Shown: one piece after another, positions 9,718 through 16,966 of the stretch
Numbering within the stretch: the first letter of the stretch is position 1
How the letters are laid out: the number at the start of each line of letters is the position of its first letter
Assembly (NCBI RefSeq): GCF_014642835.1
Contig: NZ_BMJA01000003.1
Span: 415,049 to 479,048 of the forward strand
Length of the DNA: 64,000 nt
Direction of reading: 5' to 3'
Source: Dyella nitratireducens
GTDB taxonomy: Bacteria; Pseudomonadota; Gammaproteobacteria; Xanthomonadales; Rhodanobacteraceae
Made by a program: the position numbers and the translations under genes
Notes under the pieces: model-generated
The model's input: only the letters and a program-made list of their open reading frames with translations
Told to the model about the DNA's origin: nothing
Database searches by the model: none

Positions 9718-10341
9718 TTAGCCAAGCTCAAGCATATCCGCCGGCATCCGAAATAGCCGCCCAGGCCTGGTACGCAACAAGGCTTCCATCGTGGTGTAGC
9801 CCCAAGCCACGGCACCGAACATCATGCCTGCGTCGTTGGCCGCTTCGGCATCGCGAATTTCATCGCCCACATAGATCGCTTCCGTGTTGGCCACGCGCGT
9901 GTGCTTAAGAATGCGACGCAAGCGGTGCGATTTGCCGAACAAGCTGGTACCGCACTCGACCATGACGAAACGGCCGATCAGCGCATCGCCCAGAACGGTC
10001 GTGACGTTTTGCAGCGTATTGGACGTAGCCAGCGCCAACGGCATGTGCTTGTCCAGCAGCGCATGCAAGGCATCAACCACACCGGGAAAAGGATGAATGT
10101 CGTGAATGTGCCGCTGCAGGATGTTGCGAAAATCCGCCATCACCGCCGGGACTTTCCACGGCGGCAAACGCAGCTCGCGCAGCAATTCGCTGGCGCTCAT
10201 CCCGCGCAGCTTGTGCTGTTCGTCCCACTGCACCTGCCGAAAACCATGCCGGCCTGCCAGCACGTTGACGGAATCGGCAAACACGGCATAGCTGTCGGCC
10301 AGCGTGCCGTCAAAATCGAAAATGGCGAGCTTGATGGTCAT
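9718..10341 (-). CDS. HAD-superfamily hydrolase (phosphoglycolate-phosphatase-like)
   Basis: Cytoplasmic phosphatase of the HAD superfamily, substrate unknown; 207 residues. Motif I is FDFDGT with D9 and D11, motif II is ATSN, and motif IV reads YVGDEIRDAEAA. A helical cap insert lies between motifs I and II, as in phosphoglycolate phosphatase and similar enzymes. The start is uncertain: ATG 10341 puts the first motif at the usual distance, while ATG 10374 (11 residues longer) directly follows the upstream gene's stop (TGAATG) and could be used by coupled translation. It converges on lldD across a palindromic repeat. Confidence 0.8.
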   Translation of the reverse strand: MTIKLAIFDFDGTLADSYAVFADSVNVLAGRHGFRQVQWDEQHKLRGMSASELLRELRLPPWKVPAVMADFRNILQRHIHDIHPFPGVVDALHALLDKHMPLALATSNTLQNVTTVLGDALIGRFVMVECGTSLFGKSHRLRRILKHTRVANTEAIYVGDEIRDAEAANDAGMMFGAVAWGYTTMEALLRTRPGRLFRMPADMLELG

Positions 10342-10374
10342 GACCAAAGAGTACACGAGCACAGCTACACGCAT

Positions 10375-11064
10375 TCACCGAGATGCTGCCAGATAGATGT
10401 CCAGTTGTGTTTTGGCCCATTTGATCGAGCTACCGAAGTCGGGAATGGAAGGTGAAAGGATGGCGCTCCAAGCTTTCATCGACCGCGACGACTTCTCGAT
10501 GCTATCGAGCGCAAGGTGGATACCGTCTGCGCGAGTTCGCAGCAACTTCCCCATTTCCACGGCAGGTACCAACCCTGGCCGCATGGTTTCGATGGCCCAC
10601 CAGTCGAACAGATCACGCGACGTCAAGGTTGCCCCGCGAAAGAACAACTTCTTTGCCAGCACTTCAGATATAGGGTCAAGCGAGAATGTCGTGTCTGGCT
10701 CGAATTCAGGCGGCAGATTCAACAGCCGTGTCCGAACAATGAAATCAATTTCCCCTTCGGGGAAGCGCAGCTTCAGATAATCGGCAGCTTCATCGTAATC
10801 GCCGGCTAGCGCTTCAACATAATCATTCAAGCGTGGCGTGAGGTAGCCAATCCACTGTGCGTCGGTGAAAAACAAATCGATGTCATGGCTTATGCGATGG
10901 TTCAAGCTGAGCATGAGCCTGGTATCGCCACCAAGAAGCGGCTGAAAATCCCGACCAGTTTTTTGCGTAACATCCTTTGCAATGCGTTTGGCGATGCTCT
11001 CAAGCACGCGCCAGGAGCCTTGGGCGCGAAACCTGGCGATATCCTCGATGGAAACCTGGCTCAC
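10375..11064 (-). CDS. AbiEii/AbiGii-like nucleotidyltransferase (toxin-like)
   Basis: Nucleotidyltransferase resembling the AbiEii/AbiGii toxin family (DUF1814); 229 residues. The polymerase-beta-type active site is visible as GGD (45-47) followed by HDIDLFF with D61 and D63, and a basic helical C-terminal half (KKLFFRG). The GTG start at 11064 overlaps the stop of the preceding small gene (GTGA), so translation is coupled. AbiEii proteins transfer nucleotides to RNA or protein targets and act as toxins in phage-defence toxin-antitoxin pairs; activity here is inferred, and the family also has non-toxin members. Confidence 0.75.
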   Translation of the reverse strand: MSQVSIEDIARFRAQGSWRVLESIAKRIAKDVTQKTGRDFQPLLGGDTRLMLSLNHRISHDIDLFFTDAQWIGYLTPRLNDYVEALAGDYDEAADYLKLRFPEGEIDFIVRTRLLNLPPEFEPDTTFSLDPISEVLAKKLFFRGATLTSRDLFDWWAIETMRPGLVPAVEMGKLLRTRADGIHLALDSIEKSSRSMKAWSAILSPSIPDFGSSIKWAKTQLDIYLAASR

Positions 11065-11366
11065 AGCATGTGCTCGACAGCGTGTTCCCAATCAGCCACC
11101 CGAGGCATCGAGGCACTCAGCGACTCCTGATAAAGCTGTTCGACGTGCAAGAGATCCGCCTTGGCTTCCGCTGCTGCATGAAGAATCAACTGCGGCGATA
11201 GCTCGGTGAACAGACTGCTGATCAAAGCCGCGGCATCGGGGTTATTCGACAGCGAAGCCACCGTACCTTGACGCAAGGCCAGTGCTAGCTGGTCCGTCGT
11301 GAGGAGGTTTCCCACCGGCACATTGAGGTGTGTGACGGCAAGCCGGAGCCAGTGCTGCGAATTCAT
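11061..11366 (-). CDS. Small protein paired with AbiEii-like gene, possible antitoxin
   Basis: A 101-residue, mostly helical protein of unknown family whose stop codon overlaps the start of the nucleotidyltransferase gene by four bases. This order, small gene first with overlap, is typical of toxin-antitoxin operons. No DNA-binding motif is obvious, unlike AbiEi-type antitoxins, which carry a winged helix. ATG 11366 is preferred over an upstream TTG at 11393, though neither has a strong ribosome binding site. The antitoxin role is inferred from arrangement alone. Confidence 0.6.
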   Translation of the reverse strand: MNSQHWLRLAVTHLNVPVGNLLTTDQLALALRQGTVASLSNNPDAAALISSLFTELSPQLILHAAAEAKADLLHVEQLYQESLSASMPRVADWEHAVEHML

Positions 11367-11477
11367 AAGCGTGTGCCGCGCTGATTGACGCAACCAACCT
11401 ATAGGGGGTGCGGTATTGAGTCAATAGAAAATGCTTTGGGAACAGCGAGTTACTTGACCTGCGAGGCACTGATTGGT

Positions 11478-11837
11478 TTACAACGCCTTTAGCGCTTCTT
11501 TCAGCGAAAAGATGCGCCCCATCATCACCCATTTCTGCCCCGGCTCGGCCCACGGCAAGCGTTGCTGATATTGATCCATCAATTGCTCCCACTCCTTCGT
11601 CCTCGCGTCGGCGTCGGCGTCAGATTCGCTCCTGGCGGAGGGCATGTGGTCATCCGCTATCTTGACCGCCATCACCAGACGATTCCCGGTGCGGAAGATT
11701 TCCATCTCCTCGATACCTGCTGCGCGGATGGACGTCACGATTTCCGGCCAGATCACACCTGGGCGATGCCAACGTTCGTACTCGGCGATGGCAGCGGCAT
11801 CGTCCCTGAGATCCAGGGCGTAGTAATAGCGCTGCAT
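11478..11837 (-). CDS. L-rhamnose mutarotase family protein, probable L-fucose mutarotase
   Basis: Interconverts sugar anomers before dehydrogenation; 119 residues of the RhaM-like family (PF05336). The N-terminus MQRYYYALDLRDD, Y20 and H24 in EYERWH, and the C-terminal WVMMGRIFSLKEA fit the family. ATG 11837 overlaps the fucP stop (TGATG), and the reading frame above it is only the end of fucP. Coupling to a fucose permease suggests fucose as substrate; the true FucU family is not related in sequence. It would supply the anomer used by the dehydrogenase encoded at the other end of the locus. Confidence 0.82.
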   Translation of the reverse strand: MQRYYYALDLRDDAAAIAEYERWHRPGVIWPEIVTSIRAAGIEEMEIFRTGNRLVMAVKIADDHMPSARSESDADADARTKEWEQLMDQYQQRLPWAEPGQKWVMMGRIFSLKEALKAL

Positions 11838-13153
11838 CAGATCGCACTCCGTACGGTGCGGCGGCGCCAGGCAAACAAGGCGATGATGGCGAAGCTGCAA
11901 GCCGGCACCACCATCGCGTCGGACATGCTGGAACGATCGGAGACCGCGCCCATGATTGCCGTGAGCACCGCGCCACCGATGATGGTCATCACCAGCAGAC
12001 CGGAGCCGAGTTTGCGTTCGTCATCGCTGCGGCCCTCCACACCCAAAGCGAAGATGGTCGGATACATCACCGACATAAAGAAACTGCACGCTGCCAGCGC
12101 GTAAGCACCGCTAATGCCGGGATGCACGACCGCGTACAAGGTAAGGACGACGTTGATGGCCGCAAACGCAAACAGCAGACGCACCGGCGCCACGTATTTC
12201 ATCAAGGCGGCGCCGGCGAACCGGCCGACCATGAAACACACCAACTCCGCGGTGAGGAAATTCGCGGCCAACTTGGCCGGCGTGCCATGCATGGTCGCCT
12301 GCACGTAGCGGATGGTGTAGCTCCATACGCCCACCTGCGCACCAACATAGAAGAACTGCGCCAGCATGGCACCGATGAAAAACTTGTCGCGCAGCAGTCG
12401 GCCCATCACGCCCGAGCCTGCAGTCGGCGTTGCAGTGGCACGCGGCGCAGCGGCTTTGGGAAAACGTGTGGCAAGAATCAGCGCCGCCCAGCCCAACACC
12501 ACCAGGCCAATCACCAGATACGGCCACTGCACGGCCTTGGTTTCGCTGACGTAGTACGCCACACGCTGCGCATCGCTCATCGCCGCCAGCTGTTCCGGCG
12601 TGTGTTCGACGCCGGAAAAGATGAAGTGCTGGCCGATCAGGATGCCCGCGATCGAGCCAAGCGGATTGAATGCCTGCGCCAGATTGAGCCGGCGCGTGGC
12701 GGTTTCCGGCGGACCAAGCAAGGTCACGAACGGATTGGCCGAGGTTTCCAGAAAAGCCAGGCCGCTGGCGATCACGAACAGCGCGAACAGGAACATGCCG
12801 TAGGTGGCCTTTTCGGCCGCCGGCCAGAACAACAACGCACCGATGCCATAGAGCATGAGGCCGAAGACCACCGCGCTCTTGTAGCCGAAGCGGCGCATAT
12901 ACATGCCGGCCGGCATGGCGATCAGGAAATAGCCGAGGTAGAACGCGCTCTGGACCAGCCCGGCCTCGAAATCGCTGAGCACGAAGGCTTTCTTGAATTG
13001 CGCGATCAGCACGTCGTTGAGATTGTTGGCGCCGCCCCACAGGAAGAACAGGCTGACGATCAGCACCAGCGGCAGCCAGATGCGGCCTGTGCCTGCATGC
13101 ATCGTATCGGCGGCCGGCATGGAGGTGTCTTCTGTCACGGTTCGCGCTTCCAC
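11837..13153 (-). CDS. fucP: L-fucose:H+ symporter (MFS)
   Basis: Inner-membrane major-facilitator sugar:proton symporter; 438 residues, 12 predicted membrane segments, the same length class as E. coli FucP. The FucP hallmarks are present: FFLWGGANNLNDVL with D47, and FLETSANPF with E136, equivalent to the essential D46 and E135 of E. coli FucP. The start is GTG 13153, supported by GGAG about 7 bases upstream. It is divergent from the IclR regulator and translationally coupled to the mutarotase. Confidence 0.92.
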   Translation of the reverse strand: MEARTVTEDTSMPAADTMHAGTGRIWLPLVLIVSLFFLWGGANNLNDVLIAQFKKAFVLSDFEAGLVQSAFYLGYFLIAMPAGMYMRRFGYKSAVVFGLMLYGIGALLFWPAAEKATYGMFLFALFVIASGLAFLETSANPFVTLLGPPETATRRLNLAQAFNPLGSIAGILIGQHFIFSGVEHTPEQLAAMSDAQRVAYYVSETKAVQWPYLVIGLVVLGWAALILATRFPKAAAPRATATPTAGSGVMGRLLRDKFFIGAMLAQFFYVGAQVGVWSYTIRYVQATMHGTPAKLAANFLTAELVCFMVGRFAGAALMKYVAPVRLLFAFAAINVVLTLYAVVHPGISGAYALAACSFFMSVMYPTIFALGVEGRSDDERKLGSGLLVMTIIGGAVLTAIMGAVSDRSSMSDAMVVPACSFAIIALFAWRRRTVRSAI

Positions 13154-13204
13154 CTGGTTCTCCTACCTATTGCGGCAGGTCCCCGGGGTGACGACCCTGC
13201 CCAT

Positions 13205-13242
13205 TTGTGCAAATATGAAATGGTTATTCATAGATAGCACAA
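13205..13242. promoter_or_regulatory. Nested inverted repeat in the fucP-iclR divergent promoter, candidate IclR operator
   Basis: Outer arms TTGTGC (13205-13210) and GCACAA (13237-13242) enclose an inner imperfect dyad ATGAAAT (13215-13221) and TATTCAT (13225-13231). The site sits between fucP and iclR, in a short AT-rich stretch within the 160-base intergenic region. Its ATATGAAAT word also occurs on the minus strand of the glk-fucose operon intergenic region. IclR regulators usually bind near their own gene, so this is a reasonable operator, unproven. Confidence 0.5.
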
Positions 13243-13313
13243 GTCGCGCTGCAACATGGGGTGGATTTTGGGCAAGATGGCGCGATGTGAATAAATCGAA
13301 CAAGGGGAGAGTC

Positions 13314-14087
13314 ATGGCCACTCAAACGCCCAAATATCGCGCCCCGGCGCTCGACAAGGGGCTGGATATCCTTGAACTGCTGGCTGCCTCAAGCCGCCCG
13401 CTGAGCATTGCAGAAATCTCGGAAGGTGTGGGGCGTTCCCGTGGGGAAATCTTCCGCATGCTGCAGGTGTTGGAAGAACGCGACTACATCGCACGCGGCG
13501 AAGGCGACGTCGGCTACTCGGTCACGCCGCGACTGTTTCGCTTAGGCATGGAGCAGCCACCGGTAAAAAGCGCTATCGAAACGGCCATGCCGGTGATGCA
13601 TCACCTGGCAGATGCCTGCGGCCAGGCCTGCCATCTGGTGGTGCCGTCCGGCGAGCAGATCGTGGTGGTGGCGCGCGTGGATCCTCCCGGCGAAGTGGCC
13701 CTGGTCGTGCGCGTGGGACATCGCCGCCCGATGTCGCAATCCACCTCCGGCCATGTGCTGCTGGCCTTTCAGGAAGAACAGACGCGTGAGCGTTGGCTGG
13801 ATCTGATCCAGCGCTTCGAGCCCGCACTGGATCGCAAGAAGCTGATGCGCCTAGTGAACCAGTTGCACACGCGCGGCTATGCCTGCGAACGAAGCCACAT
13901 CGTGGATGCCGTCACCGACCTTTCTGCGCCAGTGCTGCATCACGGCAGTGCCGTGTGCGCGCTGACCATTCCCTATATCGAACAGCAGAACGCCTCGCAG
14001 AGCATGGACGATGTGATCGCGGCCCTGCTCCGCGCCACCGGCGAGATTTCCGAAGCGTTGCAGTTCGGCTCCCCTCGCACTACCTGA
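13314..14087 (+). CDS. IclR-family transcriptional regulator of the fucose locus
   Basis: DNA-binding regulator of 257 residues: an N-terminal winged helix-turn-helix (about 12-70, ALDKGLDILELLA then SIAEISEGVGRSRGEIFRML) and a C-terminal effector-binding domain of the IclR type (about 80-250). ATG 13314 follows AGGGGAGAG. It is divergent from fucP and 17 bases upstream of the fucosidase gene, so it likely controls fucose uptake and catabolism with a pathway sugar or acid as effector. Whether it activates or represses cannot be read from the sequence. Confidence 0.88.
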   Translation: MATQTPKYRAPALDKGLDILELLAASSRPLSIAEISEGVGRSRGEIFRMLQVLEERDYIARGEGDVGYSVTPRLFRLGMEQPPVKSAIETAMPVMHHLADACGQACHLVVPSGEQIVVVARVDPPGEVALVVRVGHRRPMSQSTSGHVLLAFQEEQTRERWLDLIQRFEPALDRKKLMRLVNQLHTRGYACERSHIVDAVTDLSAPVLHHGSAVCALTIPYIEQQNASQSMDDVIAALLRATGEISEALQFGSPRTT

Positions 14088-14104
14088 AAACGAGTATTGA
14101 AACC

Positions 14105-15475
14105 ATGCTGATACGCCGAAGCGTTTTGCTGGCTGCCGCGATGGCCGCCATCCTGTTCACCGGTAGCGCTGCGGCGCAGAACTTTGCCGACGTCAAACCT
14201 TCGCCGCAGCAGACGCATTGGCAGGATCTGGAATTCGGCGTGATCGTGCACTTCGGCACCAACACCTTCCTCGATCGCGAATGGGGTGATGGCACGGCGG
14301 ATCCGAAAGTCTTCCATCCGGATCATGTGGATCCGGATCAATGGGCGCGTGCCGCCAAATCGGCCGGTGCGAAATACCTGCTGCTGGTCGCCAAGCACCA
14401 TGATGGTTTTGCGCTATGGCCCACGGCACAAACCGACTATTCGGTGAAAAACAGCCCGTGGCTGGATGGCAAAGGTGATCTGGTGAAGATGACGGAGGAT
14501 GCCGTGCGCAAGGAGGGCATGGAGTTTGGCGTCTATCTGTCGCCTTGGGATCGCCACGAACCGCGTTACAAAGATCCGGCCGCCTACGACAAGTTCTACA
14601 TGGCAGAGATGGACGAGCTCGTACAAAGCTACGGCCCGCTGGTGGAGTGGTGGCTGGATGGTGCCGGCAGCGCAGGGCACGTCTACGATTTCAAGAAGTA
14701 CATGGAAGAGCTGCGCACCTATCAGCCAAACACCATGGTGTTTGCCGACGTCGCGTTATTTGGCTACGGCGATATTCGCTGGGTAGGCCAGGAAGATGGC
14801 CATATTCGCGGCGAAAACTGGAATGTGATCGATCGCCACGGCGACCTGCGCTGGCGTCCGGTCGAAGTAGATACACCCCTGCACAAGCTGGAATGGTTCT
14901 GGCACCCGGATAGCGACAAGACACTCAAGAGCGTCGATGAGCTGATGGATATCTGGGAAAACAGCGTGGGCCGCGGTGGCCAGTTGATGCTCGGCCTGGC
15001 ACCGAATCGTCACGGCTTGCTGCCGGATGCCGATATAAAACGGCTGAAAGAATTCGGCGACGCACTGCAGGCGCGCTACGGTGCGGACAAGAACCTGGCA
15101 CGGCGTCATCTCGCCACGCTGCCCGGTGATCAGAATGCCGGCGCGGCCTTGGATGGCGATCCCGATACGTTCTGGTCGGCCCCGGAAGGCTCCCGTCACG
15201 CCACGCTCGAAGTGGATTTTGCCCAACCGGTCACCTTCGATCATGCGTTGACGATGGAATGGCTGAACGACGGGCAATGCGTACAGAAATATGCGATTGA
15301 AGCGTGGCTGCAAGGCAGTTGGACGCCGATCGCAAAAGCCGAGGCCATTGGTCACATGAAGATCGACCGCTTTACGCCGACAACGGCGTCGAAGGTGCGG
15401 CTGAATATTCTTTCGAGTGCTTGCACCGCGCGAATTCGGGAGTTTCAGTTGTTTGACATGGGGCAAGCGCGCTGA
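14105..15475 (+). CDS. Secreted alpha-L-fucosidase (GH29) with discoidin-like C-terminus
   Basis: Releases L-fucose from fucosylated glycans in the periplasm or outside the cell; 456 residues. A Sec signal peptide covers about residues 1-24 (SAAAQ). The GH29 barrel shows FGVIVHFG (44-51), AKHHDGFALW (96-105) and EWWLDG with probable nucleophile D185, followed by a beta-sandwich domain from about 345 with F5/8 type C character (ALDGDPDTFWSAP). ATG 14105 is the only start giving the signal peptide. It forms an operon with iclR. The acid/base residue cannot be placed by eye; linkage specificity is unknown. Confidence 0.92.
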   Translation: MLIRRSVLLAAAMAAILFTGSAAAQNFADVKPSPQQTHWQDLEFGVIVHFGTNTFLDREWGDGTADPKVFHPDHVDPDQWARAAKSAGAKYLLLVAKHHDGFALWPTAQTDYSVKNSPWLDGKGDLVKMTEDAVRKEGMEFGVYLSPWDRHEPRYKDPAAYDKFYMAEMDELVQSYGPLVEWWLDGAGSAGHVYDFKKYMEELRTYQPNTMVFADVALFGYGDIRWVGQEDGHIRGENWNVIDRHGDLRWRPVEVDTPLHKLEWFWHPDSDKTLKSVDELMDIWENSVGRGGQLMLGLAPNRHGLLPDADIKRLKEFGDALQARYGADKNLARRHLATLPGDQNAGAALDGDPDTFWSAPEGSRHATLEVDFAQPVTFDHALTMEWLNDGQCVQKYAIEAWLQGSWTPIAKAEAIGHMKIDRFTPTTASKVRLNILSSACTARIREFQLFDMGQAR

Positions 15476-15808
15476 GGTTCGAAAGCACACGGCTTGCGCC
15501 CTCTTCCGGCCAGTCACCTCTCGCCCCGGTCAATGCCGGGGCGACGATCATGTTTCCGCCAAGACCCGATACCTCAGGAACCTGCGATCTCCATCGCATT
15601 CCACGCCAAGAACACTGAGGATTAATTGTGAAGAAAGGCCCAATCAAGGCTTTTCTGCCAGAATCCTGCTTCACAATCGGCGTGCGATAGCCATACCGCG
15701 CCGCCGAACGGGGGGATCCGTACAGGACACACGTTGCGACGCCTCGGTCAACAAGGCGTCGATCTGTACGTTTACTTTTCGTCAGCTACTGTCATGGCGG
15801 CCTAGTGC
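15476..15808. other. Gene-free spacer with hairpins after the fucosidase
   Basis: No coding sequence is supported in these 333 bases. They hold a hairpin TCGCCCCGG/CCGGGGCGA (15521-15544), a diverged relative of the CCGGCGAAAGCCGG repeats, and a spaced inverted repeat ATTGTGAAG (15625-15633) with CTTCACAAT (15669-15677), which may be a regulatory dyad or decayed repeat. A promoter for the glycosyltransferase pair is expected near the right end but none is obvious. Confidence 0.6.
15521..15544. terminator. Hairpin downstream of the alpha-fucosidase
   Basis: Nine-base-pair GC-rich stem TCGCCCCGG/CCGGGGCGA with a six-base loop, 46 bases after the fucosidase stop. There is no T-run, so it may work as a 3'-end stabiliser rather than an intrinsic terminator. 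It resembles the window's second repeat family. Confidence 0.45.
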
Positions 15809-16966
15809 GTGGAAACATTGCTCGTTCAAGCGGTCACGGCGGCACCAACGCCTGAAACCCGCAACTACTCAGGAGAGATCGTTCCACAGGATGTGCCTAC
15901 CCTTTCCCTCGTCATCTGTACCTTGGACGAGCATGAAGCCATTGGCGGCGTGCTGCGCGAGCTCGATGACCATTTGAAAGGTATCAGCCACGAAATCATC
16001 GTGGTGGACGACTCAGCCGACAACCGTACCGCCGACGTGGTGGATACCTATGCCGCTGAACACCCGGAAGTGCGGCTGGTGCGCCGCTATATGGCTAGCG
16101 GGTTGTCGTCGGCAGCCATCAAGGGCTGGGATGTCGCCCAGGGCCGTATCCTGGCGATCATGGATGGCGATGGCCAGCATGATCCTGCACTGATCAGGGC
16201 GCTGGTCGAAAAGCTCGCCAATCCGAACGTCGACGTCGCCGTAGCCAGCCGCTATCTGGACGACTCCCGTTCCGGCCTGCATGGGTTGCGGCATCGGCTT
16301 AGCCGCGCCGGCACCTGGCTTACCGATGTCACGCTGGGCGTGCCGCTAGCCGATCCGCTGAGCGGCTGCTTTGCAATGAGCCGCGACTGGTATACGCAAG
16401 TTCGGCGCAACTTGTCCGGCCTGGGCTTCAAGATCCTGATCGACGTGGTCGCCTCCGGCGCAAGAAAACCGCATACCGCGCAGGTTCCCACGTTGTTGCG
16501 TGCCCGCGCGGGCGGCGAATCGAAGTTGGATACACGTGTGGTCATCGACTTGATCGCGCTGCTGATCGAAAAACGCACACAAGGGCGCTTCACCGCGTCC
16601 GCACTGATGGGCGGCATGGCGGCGCTGAGCGCACTCTGCGTGCAGTGGCTCACACTCGGCGTGTTGCTGAAACTTGCCATGCCGTTGTGGCTGGCGGTAT
16701 TGCTATCGGTGGGCCTTGGCCTTGCCGGCCGTTTCGGCGTGAACCTGCTGATGACGCCCCGATCGCGCCGCCCTTCCCATGCGTATGAGCTGCATCAACG
16801 ATGGCTGATGTTCTGCCTGAGCCGCTGGAGTGACATACCTTTGAACGCAGGTTTCGCCATCGCGCTGTGCCTGGCTCATTGCCCATGGGCTATCGCTGTT
16901 TTGGCAGGCTTGCTGTTGGCGGAATCCCGCTACTACCTAGGCATCCATGCGGGAGCGCGTGCGTGA
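15809..16966 (+). CDS. GT2 glycosyltransferase with GtrA-like membrane tail
   Basis: Polyprenyl-phosphate sugar transferase of the DPM1/GtrB type, 385 residues. The GT-A domain (about 30-240) has LVICTLDEHEAI, EIIVVDDSAD and IMDGDGQHDP with the donor-binding acidic motif. About 250-385 holds roughly four membrane segments resembling a fused GtrA-type flippase domain. The start is GTG 15809. Its stop overlaps the GTG of the following GT-C gene, so the two should act together: this enzyme would charge undecaprenyl phosphate with a sugar and the next would transfer it across the membrane. The sugar and acceptor are unknown. Confidence 0.82.
   Translation: METLLVQAVTAAPTPETRNYSGEIVPQDVPTLSLVICTLDEHEAIGGVLRELDDHLKGISHEIIVVDDSADNRTADVVDTYAAEHPEVRLVRRYMASGLSSAAIKGWDVAQGRILAIMDGDGQHDPALIRALVEKLANPNVDVAVASRYLDDSRSGLHGLRHRLSRAGTWLTDVTLGVPLADPLSGCFAMSRDWYTQVRRNLSGLGFKILIDVVASGARKPHTAQVPTLLRARAGGESKLDTRVVIDLIALLIEKRTQGRFTASALMGGMAALSALCVQWLTLGVLLKLAMPLWLAVLLSVGLGLAGRFGVNLLMTPRSRRPSHAYELHQRWLMFCLSRWSDIPLNAGFAIALCLAHCPWAIAVLAGLLLAESRYYLGIHAGARA

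Noticed and set aside
12122..13237. 371-codon plus-strand open frame opposite fucP
   Set aside because: Mirror frame of the strongly supported FucP gene; low-complexity H/R/Q-rich translation without any domain.
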